Shown one piece after another: positions 5,845 to 11,115 of a DNA stretch of 11,115 nt (positions are counted from its first letter, which is position 1; every line of letters starts with the position of its first letter). Origin of the DNA: Methanobacteriota archaeon (lineage in GTDB: Archaea; Halobacteriota; Methanosarcinia; Methanosarcinales; Methanoperedenaceae); contig JAHIFK010000037.1 of NCBI GenBank assembly GCA_018900975.1, positions 1-11,115 of the forward strand, in the 5' to 3' direction. Both the position numbers and the translations under genes were made by a program. The notes beneath the pieces are model-generated. The model did no database searches and was not told the origin of the DNA. It was given only the letters and a program-made list of their open reading frames with translations.

Positions 5845-6912
5845 TTAAAGTTTTGGGTGAGGCAATGGATCGCCGATCAAATTATATTTTCGGCTTCCGC
5901 ATCCTGTTTTTTCAGCGGATTCGATATGTATCAACGGGTCAACCCCCCAAACATTATATATAGAACTGCCGATAATTTTCATTCGCTCATTAATGAGGTC
6001 TATTGTCGCCGCATCAAGGGCTACCGGGTCTTTCCCTGCAAGTATCCCGATATCCTCAACGAAACGCTCCCCTGAAAAATTAAAGCAGTCACATCCAGGG
6101 GTGAGGTCATATACCCAGTTTATATACCCTATCCGTCCAGCGAGTGCCTTTATCGGCCCCATCGCCGCCTCACCCAGCCTTTTCTGCATTTTCTCACTTG
6201 CATCAGGTGGTGGAATTATGGCTTCCTGCTGGCATGCATCTGCACATGACAGTTCTCCGCAGCATTTTGAATGATCTATCTCAGGCGGGGTAATGGCGCC
6301 CCAGGGACAAACTTCCACGCAACCGCCGCACTGAGTGCATTTTTCAGGGTCGATATTTGGTTTTCCAGGTTCGTGAACCCTGATCTTGCCGGCGCGGTCA
6401 AGGCAGCCCATTCCCAGGTGTTTCACAGCGCCCCCGAAGCCTGATGCAGGATGTCCTTTTCCGTGTGATATCACTATCATGGAGTCTGCTTCCGCTATGG
6501 CGGATGCAACTGTGATGCTGCGCAAGATCTCTCCATCTATTCGTACCTCTTTTGCGTCCCCTCCCCTTAGCCCATCTGCCACGATGAACGGCGCGTTCAT
6601 GCTTGCATGGGTGAAGCCGTTCATTGCAGCGCCAGTTATAAGCTGTGCAGCATTTAGTTTCATCCCCCTGTATAACGTGGTGGTGTCGGTAACGAATGGT
6701 ATCCCTCCAGCCTTTATCACAAGGTCAACAACGGTACGTACGATGACAGGTCTTATGTGGGTGGTATTGCCGTATTCGCCGGGGTGGATCTTGACAGCTA
6801 CGATGTCCCCTGCCCTGACAGGCGAGATATGGGGAAAAATGCTCTTTATTTGTTCTATCTGGTTGTCCTCAGGACGTGTTATTTTTGCGGTTTTGAATAT
6901 TATTTCGTTCAA
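5845..6912 (-). CDS. DUF362-family iron-sulfur protein
   Basis: The 355-residue product is a DUF362 protein with an inserted ferredoxin-like domain. The first half has the family's 'VAVKIHPGEYGNTTHIRP', 'GGIPFVTDTTTLY' and 'SHGKGHPASGFGGAVKHLGMG' blocks. The first cluster motif is orthodox (C192, C195, C198, C202 in 'CTQCGGCVEVCP'). The second is unusual: 'KCCGELSCADACQQ' gives C217, C218, C223, C227 without the C-x2-C-x2-C spacing or the trailing Pro. The C-terminal 'GCDCFNFSGERFVEDIGILAGKDPVALD' block (not quoted in full length elsewhere) carries C274 and C276. It is probably a cytoplasmic redox or metallocofactor-related protein; the substrate is not known. It starts with TTG at 6912, supported by ggaggg 6 nt upstream. 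Confidence 0.9.
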   Translation of the reverse strand: MNEIIFKTAKITRPEDNQIEQIKSIFPHISPVRAGDIVAVKIHPGEYGNTTHIRPVIVRTVVDLVIKAGGIPFVTDTTTLYRGMKLNAAQLITGAAMNGFTHASMNAPFIVADGLRGGDAKEVRIDGEILRSITVASAIAEADSMIVISHGKGHPASGFGGAVKHLGMGCLDRAGKIRVHEPGKPNIDPEKCTQCGGCVEVCPWGAITPPEIDHSKCCGELSCADACQQEAIIPPPDASEKMQKRLGEAAMGPIKALAGRIGYINWVYDLTPGCDCFNFSGERFVEDIGILAGKDPVALDAATIDLINERMKIIGSSIYNVWGVDPLIHIESAEKTGCGSRKYNLIGDPLPHPKL

Positions 6913-6938
6913 CTGTATCCCTCCTGTGGATATGACCT

Positions 6939-6950
6939 TATACTATATCG
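6939..6950 (-). promoter_or_regulatory. Probable TATA region of the DUF362 gene
   Basis: The minus strand reads cgatatagtataagg around this position, about 30 nt before the TTG start. The implied leader is only a few bases longer than the ggaggg ribosome-binding site, a common archaeal arrangement. Confidence 0.4.
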
Positions 6951-6968
6951 ATATTCTCCATGTGCATA

Positions 6969-6997
6969 TAGATTTAAACTTTTTTCTAGATTTAAAC
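6969..6997 (+). repeat. 11-bp direct repeat between divergent promoters
   Basis: tagatttaaac occurs at 6969-6979 and 6987-6997, 18 bp apart start to start. The pair lies immediately upstream of the TATA box of the 74-residue protein gene and about 20 bp from that of the DUF362 gene. It could be a regulator site or, because it is AT-rich, chance. Confidence 0.55.
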
Positions 6998-7001
6998 CGC
7001 A

Positions 7002-7013
7002 ATATTTATAAAT
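7002..7013 (+). promoter_or_regulatory. TATA box for the 74-residue protein gene
   Basis: atatttataaat is a near-ideal archaeal TATA box. A start site near 7035 would leave a leader of about 34 nt before ATG 7069; no strong ribosome-binding site is seen within it. Confidence 0.5.
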
Positions 7014-7068
7014 AGACAGTTGACTGTAGGCGGCTTGTTAGAAAAACGAGTGGCGCGTGAAATAGAAA

Positions 7069-7293
7069 ATGTTAGAAACCCCAGAGGAAAGAGTAAAACT
7101 ACTTAAAGCTGGCATATCAGCAAAGGATATCGAAAAACTTTACATAATTTATAATGAGTTTAAGATAGTGGGTGGTCATCTCCTTTATGAATCTAAGAAC
7201 CATATCCTTAACCGTACCCTTAACCCTAAACATAAATATCGCAAAAATGCCGTCGAGGTCAAGTTCAAAAATGTGCTTTTGAACTCCTGTTAA
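7069..7293 (+). CDS. Uncharacterised 74-residue protein
   Basis: The first 40 residues ('LETPEERVKLLKAGISAKDI' and the following 'EKLYIIYNEFKIVGGHLLYE') look like a compact two-helix unit with an HTH-like helix-turn-helix rhythm, resembling small hypothetical proteins of methanogens that open with a similar Thr-Pro-Glu-Glu-Arg motif (from memory, not checked). The remaining 30 residues are basic and less protein-like, and the last codons run through a perfect 9-bp hairpin. The natural protein may therefore end or have been fused near residue 44. It is monocistronic, behind a good TATA box. Function unknown. Confidence 0.55.
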   Translation: MLETPEERVKLLKAGISAKDIEKLYIIYNEFKIVGGHLLYESKNHILNRTLNPKHKYRKNAVEVKFKNVLLNSC

Positions 7294-7306
7294 CATTAGC
7301 TTTTTT
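7262..7306 (+). terminator. Hairpin and T-run at the end of the 74-residue gene
   Basis: agttcaaaa (7262-7270) and ttttgaact (7277-7285) form a perfect 9-bp stem with a 6-base loop; a run of six T follows at 7301-7306. The stem overlaps the final codons and the stop. The gap between stem and T-run is long for a bacterial-type terminator, but archaeal termination depends mainly on the T-tract. Confidence 0.4.
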
Positions 7307-7344
7307 CAACGTGGTGGTGGGAAAAAATACATCAGGAGAAAGGA

Positions 7345-7350
7345 TTATAT
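7345..7350 (+). promoter_or_regulatory. Weak TATA-like element before the thioredoxin-like gene
   Basis: ttatat within aggattatattgcc lies about 30 nt before ATG 7379, so a message could start a few bases before the ATG. A ribosome-binding-like aggaacgaga is present but would be mostly upstream of that start. Confidence 0.3.
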
Positions 7351-7378
7351 TGCCTCGCGAATTAAAGGAACGAGAGAT

Positions 7379-7621
7379 ATGACAGAAGATGACGAGCTTG
7401 CACAGATAAGGAAAAAGAAACTGGAAGAAATGATGGAACGGCAGCGAGGGGCTCTGGCTCCAAAACGTTCCACCGTCATTGAAGTGTTCACTTCGCCCAC
7501 ATGTCCGCACTGTCCTCGTGCGCTCACAATGGCAAAAGAAGTTGCTTCGCAGAACGGAAAAAGCGCTTTTGTGGGCGCACCGCCTTCCATCGAGGCGCTG
7601 CGGCAGGCTTTACGCCCATAG
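7379..7621 (+). CDS. Truncated thioredoxin/glutaredoxin-like protein, probably degenerate
   Basis: The 80-residue product begins with a charged helix ('ELAQIRKKKLEEMMERQ') common in archaeal redoxins, then the first strand and active site 'VIEVFTSPTCPHCPRAL' with the redox pair C42-x2-C45. After 'MAKEVASQ' the sequence jumps straight to 'NGKSAFVGAPPSIEALRQAL', which matches the last strand and helix of small archaeal thioredoxins. The central beta-alpha-beta segment with the cis-Pro loop, about 25-35 residues, is missing, leaving only 35 residues after the active site. The 3' end also looks frameshifted: one extra C at 7615-7617 would extend the protein by IDDPDMGAIDNEVS to a TGA at 7660-7662. 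The gene is probably decaying or mis-assembled rather than an active enzyme. Confidence 0.65.
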   Translation: MTEDDELAQIRKKKLEEMMERQRGALAPKRSTVIEVFTSPTCPHCPRALTMAKEVASQNGKSAFVGAPPSIEALRQALRP

Positions 7622-7733
7622 ATGACCCTGATATGGGAGCAATTGACAATGAGGTTAGCTGAGTATAATATAAACTAATTATCGCGTTTTGCGGAAGCGC
7701 CACAAATTAATTTTGTGCGATTTAAAGTTTTCA

Positions 7734-7792
7734 GACAGGATTTACAGGATGGACAGGATACGATTTTGGTGACTAATCCTGTAAATCCTGTC
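7734..7792 (+). repeat. Perfect 17-bp inverted repeat, REP-like hairpin
   Basis: gacaggatttacaggat (7734-7750) and its exact reverse complement (7776-7792) flank a 25-nt loop that includes another half-copy, gacaggat, at 7752-7759. Short outer arms cgattt (7718-7723) and aaatcg (7793-7798) could extend the structure. The aatcctgtaaatcctgtc motif is familiar as a dispersed intergenic repeat in many prokaryotic genomes. It sits between the convergent thioredoxin-like and 153-residue genes and may act as a terminator or mobile palindrome. Confidence 0.85.
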
Positions 7793-7809
7793 AAATCGAC
7801 GCCACGGGC

Positions 7810-8271
7810 TCATATCACAAAAGGAATTCGCTCGATCTTCCCGCCTGTGAGACCATTTAGTTCTACTCCACCGTTTACCCCTTTAACTTCTAGCCCGTGG
7901 AATTCGTCAGTTCCGCACAATATATCCTGTTCCGGATGTGTCCCAGGAGTTATGCTGCACGAGAGACGTATTCTTCCTCCGGCAGAGACCACGACCTTAA
8001 GCCGCTTCGATGCAGGGTGGTTTTTCGGAAGGACAATGAAAGGCGAACCCACCTCGCGTATCATGTATAGCACGCATTTTATCCCGTTCAATGTTTTTTC
8101 ATCTGTCCCGAAACCAGAGGCTACAAGCACGTCTTCGGGGTCAAGCGCCAGAAGTATCTCCTCTTTTTCGGTCTCTATGAAATATTGGGTGTGATCTCCT
8201 GCCTTGACCATGCCCAGCGTCCCTTCCTTTCCCCGCAATATGAGCAATTCATCATAGTTTAGAGGTATCAT
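7810..8271 (-). CDS. Conserved-looking 153-residue protein of unknown function
   Basis: I do not recognise the family. The product is a globular, soluble alpha/beta protein with a Rossmann-like middle ('EDVLVASGFGTDEKTLNGIK', then 'VGSPFIVLPKNHPASKRLKV'), a 'TPGTHPEQDILCGTDEFHGL' segment with His/Asp/Cys that could hold a metal or a catalytic centre, and a Gly-rich end. C104 and C118 are candidate functional residues. The ATG at 8271 overlaps the stop of the upstream zinc-ribbon gene in an ATGA arrangement, so translation is probably coupled and the two proteins likely work together. Confidence 0.8.
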   Translation of the reverse strand: MIPLNYDELLILRGKEGTLGMVKAGDHTQYFIETEKEEILLALDPEDVLVASGFGTDEKTLNGIKCVLYMIREVGSPFIVLPKNHPASKRLKVVVSAGGRIRLSCSITPGTHPEQDILCGTDEFHGLEVKGVNGGVELNGLTGGKIERIPFVI

Positions 8272-8429
8272 TCTTCTTTAAACATAAGGCTCACTTTGGT
8301 CGAATGGCAGGATGGGCATGTTACTTTTTTCCCAACGCCCCTGAACTCGTTCTTGCAGTCACTGCACTTGTAGAATTTCGCATTCAGGCTTGTAATTTCG
8401 ATATTGAACGCATCACCGACGCTGCACAT
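8268..8429 (-). CDS. Small zinc-ribbon protein (53 aa)
   Basis: Minus-strand ATG 8429 to TGA 8268 encodes 53 residues. 'FYKCSDCKNEF' (C22, C25) and 'VTCPSCHSTKV' (C38, C41) form a classical zinc ribbon with a 12-residue spacer; an extra Cys2 follows the start Met. A strong ggaggt ribosome-binding site lies 10-11 nt before the ATG, slightly far but the only good start. The TGA overlaps the start of the 153-residue gene by the ATGA tetranucleotide. Proteins of this kind are often accessory or nucleic-acid-binding subunits; the actual partner is most plausibly the coupled 153-residue protein. Confidence 0.82.
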   Translation of the reverse strand: MCSVGDAFNIEITSLNAKFYKCSDCKNEFRGVGKKVTCPSCHSTKVSLMFKEE

Positions 8430-8450
8430 GTTTTTGTTCACCTCCGTAGT

Positions 8451-8513
8451 ATTGATCTATATTGTATCATTGATCTGTACAGTAATTGATCTGTACGGTA
8501 TCATTGATCTGTA
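8451..8513 (-). repeat. Four spaced copies of attgatctgta-type repeat upstream of the zinc-ribbon gene
   Basis: Copies start at 8451 (attgatctat, one variant), 8469, 8485 and 8503 (three exact attgatctgta), spaced 18, 16 and 18 bp. Two of them extend to a perfect 16-bp repeat gtatcattgatctgta at 8464-8479 and 8498-8513. The copy at 8451 overlaps the likely minus-strand TATA (caatatag, 8457-8464). The remaining sequence up to 8578 shows no gene. Confidence 0.8.
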
Positions 8514-8578
8514 TGTTAAATCATATTAAGGATATATTAATCTTTCTTCCAGTTCACTTTCACACCGCACACATTAGA

Positions 8579-8586
8579 TTTATAAT
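8579..8586 (+). promoter_or_regulatory. TATA box of hef, implying a near-leaderless message
   Basis: tttataat is centred 25 nt before the ATG at 8608 and no Shine-Dalgarno sequence lies between them, so transcription probably starts at or next to the start codon. Confidence 0.5.
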
Positions 8587-8607
8587 CATACGGGATATTA
8601 TTCATCG

Positions 8608-10869
8608 ATGAGCGATGTGCAATACATTAATCACCCTATTTTAAAACCGGATACGGTAGAGCAGAGGCTATACCAGCTATCGCTGGCAGGTGAAGCTCTC
8701 AAGAAATCCACCCTTATCGTGCTCCCGACGGGTCTCGGGAAGACAGTAGTAGCCCTGCTTGTTATGGTTGCGCGTCTTCCGAAAGGTAAGGTCATGATCC
8801 TTTCCCCAACAAAACCTCTTGTTGAACAGCATGCCGCATTTTTCAGGAACACGCTCAACATCCCGCCTGAAGAGGTTGTGCTGTTCACTGGCGGCACACC
8901 GCCCGGTAAAAGGGCATTGATGTGGGAAAAAGCAAAGGTCATAGTATCCACGCCCCAGGTGATCGAGAACGACCTCCTTGCGAAAAAGGTAAGCCTTGAA
9001 GATGTCTCCTGCATAATCTTTGACGAGGCGCACAGGGCGACAGGGGATTACTCATATGTGTATATCGGGGAAAAATACGCGCTCCAGAGCAAAGAACCGC
9101 TGGTGCTTGGAATAACTGCAAGCCCTGGCAGCGACCCTTCGAAGATACAGGAGGTTTGCGCCGCGCTCCACATACACGCGGTCGAGATAAGGACTGATTC
9201 TGACCCTGACGTCAGGCCGTATGTTTTTGAAAAGGACATCGATTGGAGATATGTGACCATCCCGGTCGAAATAAAAGCACTCGGGCAGCTTATGGATAAA
9301 GTCCTGGCTGACAGGCTGAATAAACTGTACGATCTTGGTCTTATCCCTTCATCGAAGAGGTTATCAAAGAGGGAGATGCTTGACCTCCAGGCGCGTCTCC
9401 AGTCGAAGCTGCGCTCATTCCCCGACCAGAAGCTCTACCAGGGTATCTCTCTTCTCGCAGAGATATTCAAAGTCAGTCATGCCATTGAAATTGCGGAAAC
9501 CCAGGGCGTATCAGCGCTTGAAAAATATTTTGAACGGCTGCAGAACGAGGCGTTGTCAAAAAGCGGGAGCAAAGCTGCAAAACGCCTTATGGATGACCTT
9601 AACATGCGTCAGGCAGTACATCACCTGGCTGGATGCGACGGTAATAACCCGAAACTGGGGATCGTGAAAGAACTTGTTGAAAAACAGGTTGCTGCGGCCC
9701 CACATTCACGAGTGATCGTTTTTACCAACTACAGGGACACAGCCGAACTTGTAACCAGCGCACTCAAAGAAGTGCCTGGTGTAAAACCTGTGCGCTTTGT
9801 GGGGCAAGCAAGCAAGTACAAAGATGCGGGGCTTACGCAGAAACAGCAGGTGGAGATACTTCATAAATTCAGGGAGGGTGAATATAATACGCTTGTCGCA
9901 ACATCAGTGGCTGAAGAGGGGCTGGACATACCTGCCACTGACCTCGTGGTGTTCTTTGAGCCAATACCATCTGAGATACGAAGCATCCAGCGAAAAGGGA
10001 GAACTGGAAGAAAACATGCCGGACGCGTTGTAATACTAATGGCAAAAGGGTCAAAGGACGAGGCTTATCACTGGAGCAGCAACAGGAGGGAAAGGACGAT
10101 GCAGAATACTATGAAGAACATGAACTTTGAAATAGAATCAAAGGCAGAGGAAAAAACTCCAACTGAAGCGCAAAAGAATTTACTGGATTTCCCTTCTAAA
10201 ACTGAACCCGAACTTAAGAATGGCAAAATTAAAGTTTTTGTTGACCAGAGAGAGATACGCTCCAATGTGGCGCGCTCGCTTGAGAAGCTGGGAATGGATA
10301 TAGAGTTGAGGACTCTGGAAGTCGGGGATTATGTTGTTAGCGACCGCGTGGGCATCGAGAGAAAGACTGTTGATGATTTCCTGAGCACCCTCATGGACGG
10401 AAGAGACCTGTTCGGGCAAATCTCTGACCTTCGGCGCACGTTTGACCGCCCGCTTCTCATAATAGAGGGTGAAGGGCTGTACACTGCGAGGCAGATACAT
10501 GCAAATTCCATACGCGGCGTCCTGTCCAGTATTGCCGTCGATTTCGGTGTGCCCATCATATTCAGCAGGGACGAAGAGGATACCGCCGCGTTGATATCAA
10601 TTATCGCAAAGAGGGAACAGACCGATGGGAAGAAGGATATCAGTCTTCACGGGAAGAAGACATCGCTCACGCTTAAAGAGCAGCAGGAATACGTTATATC
10701 ATCCCTTCCTGAGATCGGTCCTGCAGTGGCAAGGAACCTGCTTTTGCATTTCGGGAGCGTGGAGCAGGTGATGAGCGCTTCGCGTGAAGAGTTGATGGAA
10801 GTGGGATTGGTGGGTCCTAAGACCGCTGACAGGATAAGGGAGGTTGTGAATGGGGCGTATAAGGGCTGA
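8608..10869 (+). CDS. hef: Hef helicase-nuclease (FANCM/XPF-type)
   Basis: The 753-residue protein is full length for archaeal Hef, which unwinds and cleaves stalled or branched replication forks. The superfamily 2 helicase comes first: Walker A 'LPTGLGKT' (39-46), 'SPTKPLVEQH', Walker B 'DEAH' (139-142) and 'TASPGSDPSKI', then the Hef-specific insert (about 210-350). RecA domain 2 has 'VIVFTNYRDTAE', 'VATSVAEEGLDIP' and the arginine-finger motif 'IQRKGRTGR'. After a linker (about 505-540) the XPF nuclease domain has 'VFVDQRE' and the catalytic 'GIERKTVDDF' (E584, R585, K586, D590), all intact. A tandem helix-hairpin-helix closes the protein ('LPEIGPAVARNLLLHFGS', 'VGLVGPKTADRIRE'). Both activities are therefore predicted to be functional. 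Archaeal Hef works with PCNA, encoded 6 kb away here. It has its own promoter. Confidence 0.97.
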   Translation: MSDVQYINHPILKPDTVEQRLYQLSLAGEALKKSTLIVLPTGLGKTVVALLVMVARLPKGKVMILSPTKPLVEQHAAFFRNTLNIPPEEVVLFTGGTPPGKRALMWEKAKVIVSTPQVIENDLLAKKVSLEDVSCIIFDEAHRATGDYSYVYIGEKYALQSKEPLVLGITASPGSDPSKIQEVCAALHIHAVEIRTDSDPDVRPYVFEKDIDWRYVTIPVEIKALGQLMDKVLADRLNKLYDLGLIPSSKRLSKREMLDLQARLQSKLRSFPDQKLYQGISLLAEIFKVSHAIEIAETQGVSALEKYFERLQNEALSKSGSKAAKRLMDDLNMRQAVHHLAGCDGNNPKLGIVKELVEKQVAAAPHSRVIVFTNYRDTAELVTSALKEVPGVKPVRFVGQASKYKDAGLTQKQQVEILHKFREGEYNTLVATSVAEEGLDIPATDLVVFFEPIPSEIRSIQRKGRTGRKHAGRVVILMAKGSKDEAYHWSSNRRERTMQNTMKNMNFEIESKAEEKTPTEAQKNLLDFPSKTEPELKNGKIKVFVDQREIRSNVARSLEKLGMDIELRTLEVGDYVVSDRVGIERKTVDDFLSTLMDGRDLFGQISDLRRTFDRPLLIIEGEGLYTARQIHANSIRGVLSSIAVDFGVPIIFSRDEEDTAALISIIAKREQTDGKKDISLHGKKTSLTLKEQQEYVISSLPEIGPAVARNLLLHFGSVEQVMSASREELMEVGLVGPKTADRIREVVNGAYKG

Positions 10870-10915
10870 CGGGGATCTGGCAAAATTTGAAAAGATGTAA
10901 ACTCAAACTGAAAAA

Positions 10916-10923
10916 TTTAAATA
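10916..10923 (+). promoter_or_regulatory. TATA box for the right-edge membrane protein gene
   Basis: tttaaata lies about 40 nt before ATG 10960, leaving a leader of about 15 nt that contains an aggagaagg ribosome-binding sequence at 10949-10957. Confidence 0.45.
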
Positions 10924-10959
10924 GCATCACCACTTTTGCCGCCTTCACAGGAGAAGGGT

Positions 10960-11115
10960 ATGGCAAAAACATCATTCTTTCGAAACGAATCCGCAAAAGT
11001 CCCACTCGCAGTCATCGGCGTATTCCTTTTACTTCTCAGCGTAATGCTCTCCATCAACATCCTGCGCATGGACGTACGCATGGCAACAGCCATGTCAAAG
11101 CCTGTCGAAATATCA
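10960..11115 (+). CDS. Membrane-anchored protein, 3'-partial
   Basis: The visible 52 residues run off the right edge. A short basic, polar start ('MAKTSFFRNESAKV') is followed by one hydrophobic helix at about residues 15-34 ('PLAVIGVFLLLLSVMLSINI') and then a positively charged exit ('LRMDVRMA'). This is an N-terminal membrane anchor rather than a cleavable signal peptide, of the sort seen in archaeal surface or pilus-related proteins, but too little is visible to assign a family. The aggagaagg ribosome-binding site supports the start. Confidence 0.7.
   Translation, partial: MAKTSFFRNESAKVPLAVIGVFLLLLSVMLSINILRMDVRMATAMSKPVEIS

Noticed and set aside
6386..7015. A 209-codon plus-strand open frame
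   Set aside because: It is antisense to the well-supported DUF362 gene, has low-complexity Ser/Pro/Ile-rich composition and no domain; it is a shadow frame.
7622..7678. An 18-residue open frame directly after the thioredoxin-like stop
   Set aside because: Its translation is not protein-like; the frameshift continuation ending at 7662 is the better explanation of the sequence.
7715..8194. A 159-codon plus-strand open frame
   Set aside because: It runs antisense to the 153-residue gene and includes the intergenic palindrome; its composition is Ser/Thr/Pro-rich and not protein-like.
8304..8489. A 61-codon plus-strand open frame
   Set aside because: It overlaps the zinc-ribbon gene on the opposite strand and runs into the repeat array; the CxxC pairs on the minus strand explain the region better.

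Overview
The window looks like a chromosomal segment of a euryarchaeon, most likely of the Methanosarcinales and possibly the Candidatus Methanoperedens (ANME-2d) lineage. The domain-level call rests on archaeal replication and repair proteins (PCNA sliding clamp, primase large subunit PriL, Hef helicase-nuclease), TATA-box promoters with short leaders, a PGF-CTERM-like surface-anchoring signal and a SAMP-like beta-grasp protein. The lineage call is an inference from overall protein flavour.

Layout. Positions 1-1516 hold two exported proteins: the tail of a Thr/Pro-linker protein ending in a cupredoxin-like domain without copper ligands, and a NosD-type beta-helix protein ending in a PGF-CTERM-like signal. 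A minus-strand unknown (1540-2034) follows. Positions 2168-4984 form a plus-strand replication operon, pcn - priL - DHH-family protein, preceded by a 13-bp direct repeat. The DHH protein has lost most catalytic metal ligands. Converging on it is a minus-strand group of small genes (5709 down to 4963): a 45-residue charged helical protein, a ThiS/MoaD/SAMP-like protein whose Gly-Gly is followed by a 36-residue tail, and a 51-residue protein with four CxxC pairs. The promoter of this group carries an inverted repeat around its TATA element and three perfect 13-bp tandem repeats.

Next come a DUF362 ferredoxin-like protein (minus strand, 6912-5845), a 74-residue unknown, and a thioredoxin-like gene that appears to have lost its centre and to be frameshifted at its 3' end. 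A 17-bp perfect inverted repeat follows. Then there is a translationally coupled minus-strand pair (53-residue zinc ribbon plus a 153-residue unknown) behind four copies of an 11-bp repeat. The window ends with full-length Hef and the start of a membrane-anchored protein.

The clear functional theme is DNA replication and fork repair (PCNA, PriL, Hef). The less expected material is the catalytically degenerate DHH protein in the primase operon, the ubiquitin-like protein with a post-GG extension, and a recurrent arrangement of short direct repeats next to TATA boxes. No rRNA, tRNA, CRISPR array, transposase or phage gene was seen.
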